The position numbers and the translations under genes are program-made. Shown here piece after piece: positions 10,504 to 18,599 of a stretch of 21,641 bases of DNA; the first letter of the stretch is position 1, and every line of letters begins with the position of its first letter. The notes under the pieces were generated by a model. That model saw nothing but the letters and a program-made list of their open reading frames with translations, was not told the origin of the DNA and did no database searches. This stretch comes from Smittium culicis (lineage: Eukaryota > Kickxellomycota > Harpellomycetes > Harpellales > Legeriomycetaceae), in NCBI GenBank assembly GCA_001970855.1, contig LSSN01005862.1, forward strand, positions 1-21,641, read 5' to 3'.

Positions 10504-10537
10504 AACTGCGCTGTCCAACACTATTCTGTTCGCAGTT
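10504..10537. repeat. Short inverted repeat (7-bp arms)
   Basis: AACTGCG at 10504-10510 and CGCAGTT at 10531-10537 are perfect inverted copies with a 20-bp spacer. The arms are GC-richer than the surroundings. They lie inside the stop-free stretch. Confidence 0.5.
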
Positions 10538-10657
10538 AAAATATTTACTAGTTTGAAAATATTCTTCAAAGAAAAAATAATTAGTGATTCTAATAATAAT
10601 AAAAAATGAGTCACTAGAGCTTAAATAAAAACCGTGAGTTTTTCTAACGATTATTGT

Positions 10658-10728
10658 GGGAAAACAATCCTGTAAATTACCTAAATTCTTCTTTTCATCT
10701 TTCCATATTTCCAGTATATTGTTTTCCC
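10658..10728. repeat. Inverted repeat with perfect 11-bp arms
   Basis: GGGAAAACAAT at 10658-10668 is repeated in inverted orientation as ATTGTTTTCCC at 10718-10728, with 49 bp between. The G/C triplets make a chance match in this AT-rich DNA less likely. It could form a hairpin or be the end repeats of a very small element, but no target duplication is evident. Confidence 0.6.
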
Positions 10729-11327
10729 CTTTACTTTATCATAAAATTCTCTTTACCATTTTAGTTTGTTAATTTGCAAATAAAAATAATATAAAAATAC
10801 AATTCAGTTATTTTGAACTTATTTTTAGACAATTTTCAAATCATAGATCATATAAATAAAAGATAAAAATTTCTCAGAAATTGAAAGTTAAAAAGATATA
10901 ATAATATAATAATATGAAATAATTTGAACACTATTTATTATTTGAAAATTTACAAAGAAAAAAGATCTACAAGAATTAGAGAAAAAATTGAATTTAAAAA
11001 AGAGATTAAAAAATATTTCTATAGACGTACTTTGAAAAAATTATTAAGTCTTAGTATAATATCTAGAATTTATATATACAGAAATTTAGTTTCTAAGGTG
11101 TTAAATCTGAATATAGTCGCATTAAAAAATTAAAATATATAAGAATAGTTAAAAAAAAAATGAAATTAGACACTTCATGCTGAATTTTCCCATTATTTGT
11201 AAGATTAATTTTGACATCAATAAAAATAAATCAGACCTATATAATTTGTTCTGAAAAGTGAAAAAATTTTAATCAAATAATATTTGGCTAAATAAATTAC
11301 GCTAAAGATAGACAAAACAGCAATTGA

Positions 11328-11345
11328 ATATATATATATATATAT
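11328..11345. repeat. (AT)9 microsatellite
   Basis: Nine uninterrupted AT dinucleotides. Confidence 0.9.
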
Positions 11346-11764
11346 TAATGATAAAGTAGTTATTCAATTTTCTAGAAATTATAGGGCCTAATTATGACCA
11401 AAATTAATAGCTTTCAAGTCAAGGAAAATTTTAATCAACGAAAAAAATTTAGAAAAAAATTTGAACCCCCAAATTGTGTCAGTATAAGATAAAAAAATTA
11501 CTATATAGAATTAAGTATCTGTAAAAACATGCTTCAAGTATAGAGACGATTTCTAGAGATAATCCTGATAAAGAATTTTTGTATATATTTAGGAGCTGTT
11601 ATAAATAGGAATAAATTGAAAGGATTAAGTATCGAAGTCTATATTTTAATTGAGATAATAATGGTTAAAATTGAAAAAATTCATGCTTATTATCAAATAT
11701 ATAGTAGAATAAAATATTTCACCAATAGTTCAAAAATATCAAAATAATTAAACGGCTAGAAAAA

Positions 11765-11854
11765 GGGATTGTGTGGATATTTGACGGATAAATAGTCAAT
11801 ATAGTAGAGAAAATACGCTACAATTATGATCATACGTTTATTGGTATCTCTAGG
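11765..11854 (+). pseudogene. Copia-type aspartic protease remnant
   Basis: GIVWIFDG, stop, IVNIVEKIRYNYDHTF in one frame recalls the copia protease start (W-I-[IVL]-D-S-G-A-T-x-H-[IM]). The match is imperfect: one residue is missing, and the second G of the DSGA site is a stop. The main support is that it lies about 310 bases before the pre-integrase motif, close to the usual spacing. Confidence 0.35.
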
Positions 11855-12075
11855 TAAAATTACCTAATGTTGTGTGTTTGATAAAATATCTTACAAGGAT
11901 TAGCTAGATTATATAGGGTACTAAAAAAACTACTAAAAAAGATTAAACGGAATTAATTTATGGTTATAGGAATTATAGCGGTAATAAAAAAAGAGTAGAA
12001 ATACAAAAGTATTAAATTTTATCTCTGATAGGGTGAAATTAATTTGGATTCGAAAAAAAAAAAAAAAATTATCCT

Positions 12076-12824
12076 ATTGTAAAAATGAGGTTGGCAGAAA
12101 GAATAGGTTCTAATAAATTACAATAATCTCTAAAGAGGAAAATTTCATAGCTTATGCAGTTAACATATCCTGGTATTTTATTATTCTCAAGTATGAAAGA
12201 AAGTGAAAATATAAACCTTTTAATATTAATGGATCCGATAAAATAAGATTTCACCATTAGAATTTCTGTAGGAAATAATATATTAGAATAATAAAAATTA
12301 ATTAATATAATATACTGTTTAATCTTCTATTATAAAAAGTTAAATATATAACTCTTAATTATTCTAAAAAGCAAAAGAAATAAATAAAATTTAAACTAAA
12401 AATCTACCCTTGAAAAAATAGCATAAAATCGATCAAATATAAGATAGAGAAAAGAAAATGAATTGATAAATATTTTTTATAATAATTTAACGAATCGTTA
12501 CATCCATGAACAATTAAATAATAAAAGAATGAATCGGTATTAACACTTACAGATGGAATTTTGAATAATATAAAAAGTCTAAAATAAATCGGATAATGGT
12601 AACACAGCTCATAATCAAATGATAGTATATAAACTAGCATAATATATAAATTAAAAGAAATTTTTATAATTTTATGTAGGAGGAATATAAATTTATTTAA
12701 AAAGATAAAAATATGTATAAAGGGATAGGTTAAATCACAAAAAATGATGTTCCAATGTTGACTCATCTTAATGGAAATTCTTAATAGTAAAAAACCACGA
12801 GAACATTTCAGAGAATTCCGAGTT
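12076..12824 (+). pseudogene. Copia-type integrase remnant
   Basis: Integrase inserts the cDNA copy into host DNA. In frame from 12076, IVKMRLAERIGSNKLQ aligns with the LWHxRLGHxGxxKL pre-integrase motif. ENINLLILMDPIK (12205-12243, same frame) aligns with the ExIHxDxxGPIK start of the core. NNLTNRYIHEQLNNKRMNRY (12481-12540) matches the region around the second catalytic Asp (DNGxEF...). TDGILNNIKSLK (12549-12584) stands at the QNGxAERxNRTL motif holding the catalytic Glu. ILMEILNSKKPREHFREFRV (12765-12824) is the clearest piece, matching TPYEIL-x-KKP-x-x-x-HLRxFG, which follows copia integrases. The catalytic residues are gone. Each piece is modest alone, and the order and spacing carry the call. 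Confidence 0.55.
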
Positions 12825-12835
12825 TGATAACTGGT

Positions 12836-12859
12836 TTTATTTATTTATTTATTTATTTA
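12836..12859. repeat. (TTTA)6 microsatellite
   Basis: Six exact copies of TTTA, followed by a degenerate TTATTATT tail, lie directly after the copia remnant. Confidence 0.9.
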
Positions 12860-13308
12860 TTATTATTTTCTATTGGTTTTTTTGGGTTCAATTAATAAGA
12901 TATAGCGAAAAAAATTAAATTTTTATAAATTTAATTGATTTTTTTATTTAAAAACCATTATATCTCTTTTTCTTTTTTTTATGAAAAACCGTCTCTATTT
13001 ATGCAGAATAGAAAAATGAGTATTAATAAAAACTTGATAAATCGTTTTCTAATTTTATAAATATTAATATACTGCAAAAATATATGCATTTTAATTTATA
13101 TAGGATTATAATAAAATAAAATTAGTATAAAATAATAAAATGGTATGATATCATAATAATGTAGAAATCTGGTTGATATCAGATCGCCAAAATTTCTCTT
13201 TGTAAAAAAACTGCATTGAAATTATCTTTGCATAAAAAATTTTGATTTTAAAATCGTTTGACTTTTTATCTCAACCGAAATCACCTGAGAATTAATCACA
13301 GCTCTCAT

Positions 13309-13331
13309 TGTCGTATGATTTACGTACGACA
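13309..13331. repeat. Short hairpin (7-bp arms)
   Basis: TGTCGTA at 13309-13315 and TACGACA at 13325-13331 are perfect inverted copies around a 9-base loop. The surrounding 60 bases are less AT-rich than the neighbourhood. Confidence 0.5.
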
Positions 13332-14106
13332 GATATCAATAAAACTTTAGAAAGAAATAATAGCAGAATTTTTCTGTGTAAAAAAATCAACATTATAGAA
13401 AAAAAAATAAGCTAATAAAAAATTCAAACAGAAAAAATAGATAATTAAATATAAAATCAAATAATATGGATAAATTAATTTCAACATCTATTGGAATTTT
13501 ATTAGATACTATTTATGCGAATAATTATTCTTTAAATAATCAGTTTGAGATAAAATTAAAATTATTAATTCAATTCCCGAAAATAATATCCAGACCAATG
13601 GGTGTGTTTACTCTTGTATTAAAAAAAAAATAAGAAAGATTCAACTGTAAAATTTTTATAAAAAAATTTATAATTTATACTAATAGGGGTCATAATGTTA
13701 AATAAAATAAGAGCCGTAATAACTTTCATAAGTGTAAAAATTTAAAATAAAAGTATACCTATTAAAATTTATTAAAATTTTATTTAATCTTATTAAATCA
13801 ATTTGAATGAATAAAACTAAGTTGAAGAAAAAATTGCTATCCGTTTTAAAGAAAGTTATGTTTCTCTATTTAAATATTAAAAATGATATAAAAAAATAAA
13901 TAAAATAATCTTTTTCGCTATTGTTATAGTTATAGGGTATTTTTTTAAAATGATGATTTTTTAACAATTATAAATTAAAATTTAATCAGAAAATTAGATC
14001 TTGCTAGTAAAAATTGAAAATCTTTCATTATATTTTATTTTTAATGTTATATTGCTATATTTTTTTTGACAAGCTAATTTTATCCACTTAATATAAATTT
14101 TATGCT

Positions 14107-14258
14107 TATTTCTTTTACTTTAAAAATATTGAATATTTCGTATAGAACTATTTAATTTATTTCTTTTACTTTAAAAAATATTGAATATTTCTCTTATCAC
14201 TATTTAATTTATTTCTCTTATCACTATTTAATTTATTTCTCTTATCACTATTTAATTT
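14107..14258. repeat. Nested tandem repeat: 51/52-bp unit x2 and 24-bp unit x3
   Basis: A unit beginning TATTTCTTTTACTTTAAAAA occurs twice head to tail (14107-14157, 51 bp; 14158-14209, 52 bp with one extra A and a diverged end). The diverged end of the second copy, a 24-bp unit starting ATTTCTCTTATCACTATTTA, is itself present in three exact copies (14187-14210, 14211-14234, 14235-14258). Exact copies in otherwise decayed DNA point to recent slippage or unequal exchange. Confidence 0.9.
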
Positions 14259-17200
14259 ATTTATATTTTTGAACAAAAATATTTACTTTTTTTTAGAAAT
14301 GTGATAATATTTCGCGTACTTATCTTCATGAGTTTGCGATTTTATAATATCTCTATTTTTCTAAAATGTATTTCAAGATTATTACAAGTATACTAAGTAT
14401 TATCTTATATTTTCTTTTATGATACCATTTACTATTAAATATTAAATATATTAAGCATACATTAAAAATTTTTTTTATTCTTTTAGATAAAATTTTTAGC
14501 TCTCTTTTACACGATTTCAATCGATTTTTAATTTTATTCTGAATGTGATTTTAGTTATGCTTATATAAATTAATGTATATATTTTTAAAAAATATATATG
14601 TTGCATCTTTTTTCTTAAATAAAACTAATAGAAAAAAAAATAGATAATTATTGATTCAAATATTAAATAATATTGTAGGATAAATATTATGTTCAAATTT
14701 ACCCATCACATACACTGTTAATTCAATCGATCTTACAAAATGACACTTTATTCAAGAATAGTCAAAAATTAATCCTTTGCCTAATAGATTATGATTCTAA
14801 ATTAATTCCACTCAAATAATTTATTCGCTCTCTTTAACCGAATAAATCTAATTATTATAAATACGAACTAATAAAATATCTATTAAAAATTTTCTCAATC
14901 TGTATATTTCCTTAAAAAATCCCTTCTCGATATTCAATTTCTTTAACAAGTTTATTAATAATATGAATACTAAATAATTAACACAATTTCTTATTCAGGT
15001 TAATTATATCGCATCCCTACATAACCAATAAATAATCACAAAATTTATATCATATCAAAGCTTGAAAAAAAAACGTAAGGTTGGATATGTAAAACAGAGA
15101 TTTACTATCGATTATTCTTAATTATAATTTATTAAAATTGTCTTTAATAAATAAAATGGTATTTCCTGTTGAGATGAGAATTTTTTAGTTTTATGAAAAT
15201 TTGAATTAAATATTTGATAAGTAAAGTAAAATTATTATTGAATATTCTTAATTTCTTTAGTTTGAAAATGGGCCATTTATTGGAGTGTGAATTAAGTTCA
15301 GAAAACCATAAATATAGTTCAAAAAACCCAAATATCGATTATTTTAAAAATTAAGTGATATATAAAGGTATATAATCGGTAAATTTATAAATTGTTAGGC
15401 AAGAATAAGGTAAAAATACATGCTTAACACTTCCTTATTGAATATATACCCTAAAAAATATATTATTTTCTCCTCCCATCTTTTCCTTATCATACCCCAA
15501 ATATTTTTTTTAACTTATCACATCTTTCTCTTGTATATTATATTTATAATTTAAACCATAAAAAAATTCATAGAAATTAAATTATTAATTTTATTAGGTA
15601 ATGAAGTAAAAAACAAAGAAAAAAATAGCACTGCTAAAAATATCTTTTGAAGCTATATAATTCAATTTTTCCTGATTAAAAATGTGAAAAGATGAAAAAA
15701 AGTGCATATAATTTTTACTTTATATTTGAAAAATGGTAATTTTTATTTAAATAATTTTTTATGTAATATTTCTAGAAAAAGAAAAATATATTATATAAAG
15801 ATAATACAGAAAAACTTAGTTAAATTTTAAAATATTTTTGCTATGCATATTTAAAAATTAACCGAAAATAAAAAAATAGTGATAAAATAACCTGATTTAA
15901 GATCTATTTCTTGTAATAAAACATTTAAACAAAAAAAAACGGAATTTATAGTCGATTACTGAGCCTAAAATGACATAAGCTAATCAAAAAATACTATTTA
16001 AAATAATTTTTTGAGATCAATTTACAAAATTTTATTTAAATTCTAAAGCTTATTTAAAAAAAAATTTTTTTTCCACTAAACGAAAAATAAGTTGATTAAT
16101 ATTATATCTTTTTGATATGCCCTAAAAATTTATTGGTTTATTATCAGATCAATTTGATATTATTTAAATGAAATAAATAACTTATACTCACATCTATTCA
16201 CTTATCTAATAAAAAAAGACGATCAATAAAAGTAAAAAAAAAACCAGATAAAATATTAATATTTATGGTATTTTTTTGCATTTATAAGCAGTATTAATAT
16301 TAAAGAAAATAAATTAAAAGAGAGGCGAAAATGAATCAAAAAAAGATTATCAAGTTTCAGCCTAAATACCAAATAAAAACCTATTGTCAATTTGAATTTA
16401 GCTTTTGGTGTCAAATCAATTAAAAAATGTATAATTAATTAAATCTACATTTAGGAAATTACAAATTATCCAATTTAAGTTACTGTATTTTAGATATATA
16501 ATTCCAAAAAATTCCCAGAAAAAAATTAATAAGAAATTTTTTTAAGCAAAAATGACATAATATATGACTCTAATAAGTTAATTTTTTTTAATTAGTAAAA
16601 AAATTATATAATGGATTTATTTAATTGAACACTATTTTTGTACTATAAAACGATTCAAAAGCTAAAAAAAATGTAATTTCAACACGTTAATAATAGAGAA
16701 ATAGCTTAAATAATCATCAATATCTCTAATATATACAAAAAATATAGAATACGATGTTATATGCATGACTAACCAATTAATTTTGAATTATCATCTCTAT
16801 TTTCTTTAAAAAACATAGCCTCAAATAAGAAAATGATGATTATTTATAAATTATGAGGAAAATGGGGTAGGAGAATAGTAGTTTAGTACAATATAATGGA
16901 AAATTTTTGTTAAAATTAATTTTAAAAATCTGTATTATAATTTGCAACAACTTATAGAGAGAGTGTTTTTTAATTTTTTATTTTAATTAATAGTATAAAA
17001 ATAAAAAATTATATCAAGTGCTTTTTCATAGCGAAAAATTTTTAATAAATTTTTATTATTTGTAAAAACTAAACCCAATTTGATAGTGTACTAGTATTTT
17101 TATGCAAAATTAATATTTTAGTTTAATAAGGTTTTTATAACCAGAATAAAATCAATAAATTTCCATTTAACCTTCTCAAAGCTGGATGGGAGTTTTTTCG

Positions 17201-17460
17201 GTCTACTGATATTGATAAACAAAACTACAAATGATAAAATTAATTTACAGAATCATTTTTTTTGAATTTATCATAATTATTCACAAAAAATTCTATTTTT
17301 TAAATTATTTAGTCTATTGTGAATTTTAAATGAAAATGAGTGTTGGTATCAGAGAGGAGTTTTTTTTTTTTACAGATTTTATTAAATATAATTTAAAATT
17401 ATACAAAAAACTATCAAAAAGTATTTAAAAAGTTAAAAAAATGTTAAAAAAATATTTTTT

Positions 17461-17517
17461 CAACCAACTCCCCTCCGCCGTTCTAGAAGCTCCATACCAA
17501 CTGGGAATTGGTTCAAG
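17461..17517 (-). pseudogene. Possible gypsy integrase fragment in a GC-rich island
   Basis: The minus strand reads LEPIPSWYGASRTAEGSWL. Its distance below the RNase H (about 550 bases) is where gypsy integrases carry the GxLxPLPIPxxxW motif, and EPIP-x-W fits loosely. No catalytic Asp region was recovered nearby. The segment is clearly GC-richer than its flanks. Its outer parts (17462-17472 and 17503-17513) form an 11-bp inverted repeat with one mismatch. Confidence 0.3.
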
Positions 17518-17552
17518 GAGTCAGAGAGGGTTAATCATAAAAAAATCATTAC

Positions 17553-17584
17553 AAATCAGTGTTAATATTTTTTTACACTGATTT
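17553..17584. repeat. Hairpin with perfect 10-bp arms
   Basis: AAATCAGTGT at 17553-17562 and ACACTGATTT at 17575-17584 are perfect inverted copies around a 12-base T-rich loop. No run of other features explains it. Confidence 0.65.
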
Positions 17585-18058
17585 CTAATTTTTTCAATTT
17601 ATTACGCTAATTTTTAGTAGTTTAAAACATCCTATTGATTTTACTAGATTCGATGATTTTAATATTCTGTGTCATAAGAGTAAAACTACGAAATATAATA
17701 CACCATATACCTTTAAGATTTTAATTTTTGTACTCTAATATATCTTTATTCAAGAAATTATTCGCTTTATACCATTTAAAATAAAATGCACTAATTATAT
17801 ATAGTGGACTGTTTTTCGTAGGTATCTAGAAATTTGATTTAATAATTTATAATAAACAGCATACATATACTTAATATTATATACTTTTCTATAATAAAAT
17901 CAGGATATTAAATTATATATTTTCTTAAAATTGATATTTATGTCTAAATATAAAAATGCCTACACAACAAGCTAATACTATGGAAAGTTAAAAAAATATC
18001 AAATAAGACGATATGTTTTAAATAATTTATATTTTAAACTTCATCATCGAATAAATTA

Positions 18059-18564
18059 AACTTTATCATAATGTCGCCGATGGTTTATCTTTCTACCACA
18101 ATAAGTGTTTATAGATAACTTCGCTTCTGTTCTTTTAGCTGATAAATTGATATTGTCTAATTTTATTTTTGATTACATTTATAGTAAAGGTTTGTGATCA
18201 TTTATTGCTGTTTTATCTTACTATTAAAAGTAGCCGGAATTTATAGTAAAGTATTTAAAGTAAACATCGCCCAAGGATAAGACTTAACAAAGATGCGTTG
18301 AAATTTAGTTAAATTTTTTGGATAAAGAATAAATTTTACACCTGTGAAATAATTTTAATAATATGAGCGATGTAAACAATAGATAAAATGATGGCAATAA
18401 TAATAAAATAAACCAAAATTCTCTTTGGTTAGCTTTGTATAAAAAAATATTCTTAGAAAAAGTTTGTTCTCAGATTTTCAGAACGCAAAGAAAAAAAGCT
18501 AAGATACTTATATACTTCAAGAATGCATTAGTTCTTTGTATTATTGATAAGTAACAAAACCTAA
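18059..18564 (-). pseudogene. Gypsy RT connection and RNase H, decayed
   Basis: RNase H removes element RNA during reverse transcription. LGFVTYQ, stop, YKELMHS (18520-18564) matches the FLGFxNYYRxFI connection motif. GVKFILYPKNLTKFQRIFVK and the following SYPWAMFTLNTLL form an open 33-codon frame (18244-18342), matching PxAFxSRxLTxxQxNYxxxExExLAxVxxL. After a frame change, AINDHKPLL (18182-18208) is the hallmark TDHKPLL with T changed to N. SKIKLDNINLSAKRTEAKLS, within an open run at 18059-18172, matches the segment after it that usually reads ARxxRWxxxLSxYD. The match over four consecutive segments makes the assignment firm. Stops and frame changes make it non-functional. Confidence 0.8.
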
Positions 18565-18599
18565 CTACCGCATTAATATATCTTTAACTTTATCCAATC

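Larger units (their letters stand above)
10463..10735 (-). other. Stop-free 91-codon stretch, unassigned remnant
   Basis: The minus strand is open for 91 codons, ending at the TAA at 10460-10462. It has no ATG, and its only near-start is a CTG at 10712-10714. The translation is mixed in composition (for example SKGENNILEIWKDEKKNLG near its start and CEQNSVGQRSFNFESVYI near its end), and the local G+C is clearly higher than the flanks. It could be a fragment of an eroded transposon or an exon of a lost gene. I recognise no family. A stretch this long can also arise by chance somewhere in 17 kb of six-frame sequence. Confidence 0.3.
9611..11760. other. AT-rich stretch without assigned gene
   Basis: No gene or clear element domain was recognised. 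Contents: an A-rich plus strand, a 91-codon stop-free minus-strand stretch with two inverted repeats (10463-10735, listed separately), and an (AT)9 run. A plus-strand stop-free stretch around 10924-11133 begins at TTG and codes mostly Lys, Ile and Leu, as expected from AT-rich sequence by chance. Confidence 0.5.
11765..12824 (+). mobile_element. Decayed Ty1/copia-type LTR retrotransposon fragment
   Basis: Several weak motifs occur in copia polyprotein order and at about copia spacing: a protease-like site (11765-11854), a pre-integrase region (12076-12123), integrase core pieces (12205-12584) and the segment linking integrase to RT (12765-12824). Downstream I could not find the reverse transcriptase, and no LTRs, primer-binding site or target duplication are evident, so only an internal fragment is claimed. 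Stops and frameshifts throughout make it inactive. Confidence 0.55.
12860..17460. other. AT-rich stretch without recognisable genes
   Basis: Stops occur in every frame. The copia reverse transcriptase would be expected between 13.3 and 14.5 kb, but I could not read it. Contents noted: a 7-bp hairpin at 13309, a nested tandem repeat at 14107-14258, T-rich plus strand at 13.9-14.6 kb and A-rich plus strand at about 15.6-17 kb. A string TGGTATCAGAG at 17344-17354 is discussed under findings. Nothing else could be supported. Confidence 0.5.
17461..18564 (-). mobile_element. Decayed Ty3/gypsy-type LTR retrotransposon fragment
   Basis: On the minus strand, readable motifs follow the gypsy pol order: the RT-RNase H connection (18520-18564), RNase H (18059-18342) and a possible piece at the start of integrase (17461-17517). 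The spacing from the LGFxNYY motif to the TDHK motif is about 365 bases, as in intact elements. Possible RT remnants continue to about 19.06 kb (HPFRP followed by a stop, where MPFGL would be), but these are too weak to include. No LTRs were found. It is inserted opposite to the LINE and copia remnants. Confidence 0.7.

Noticed and set aside
12069..12257. 62-codon minus-strand open frame
   Set aside because: Overlaps the plus-strand copia pre-integrase motifs and has no domain of its own.
12404..12766. 120-codon minus-strand open frame
   Set aside because: Its Phe/Ile/Tyr/Leu-rich translation is what the antisense of A-rich DNA gives, and it overlaps the plus-strand integrase motifs.
17501..17530. 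GGTTCAAGGAGTC as a possible tRNA B box
   Set aside because: It lacks the GGTTCRANYCC ending, and no matching A box or acceptor stem was found around it.
17461..17545. Possible self-cleaving ribozyme in the GC-rich island
   Set aside because: No hammerhead core (CTGANGA ... GAAA) or other conserved catalytic core could be placed.
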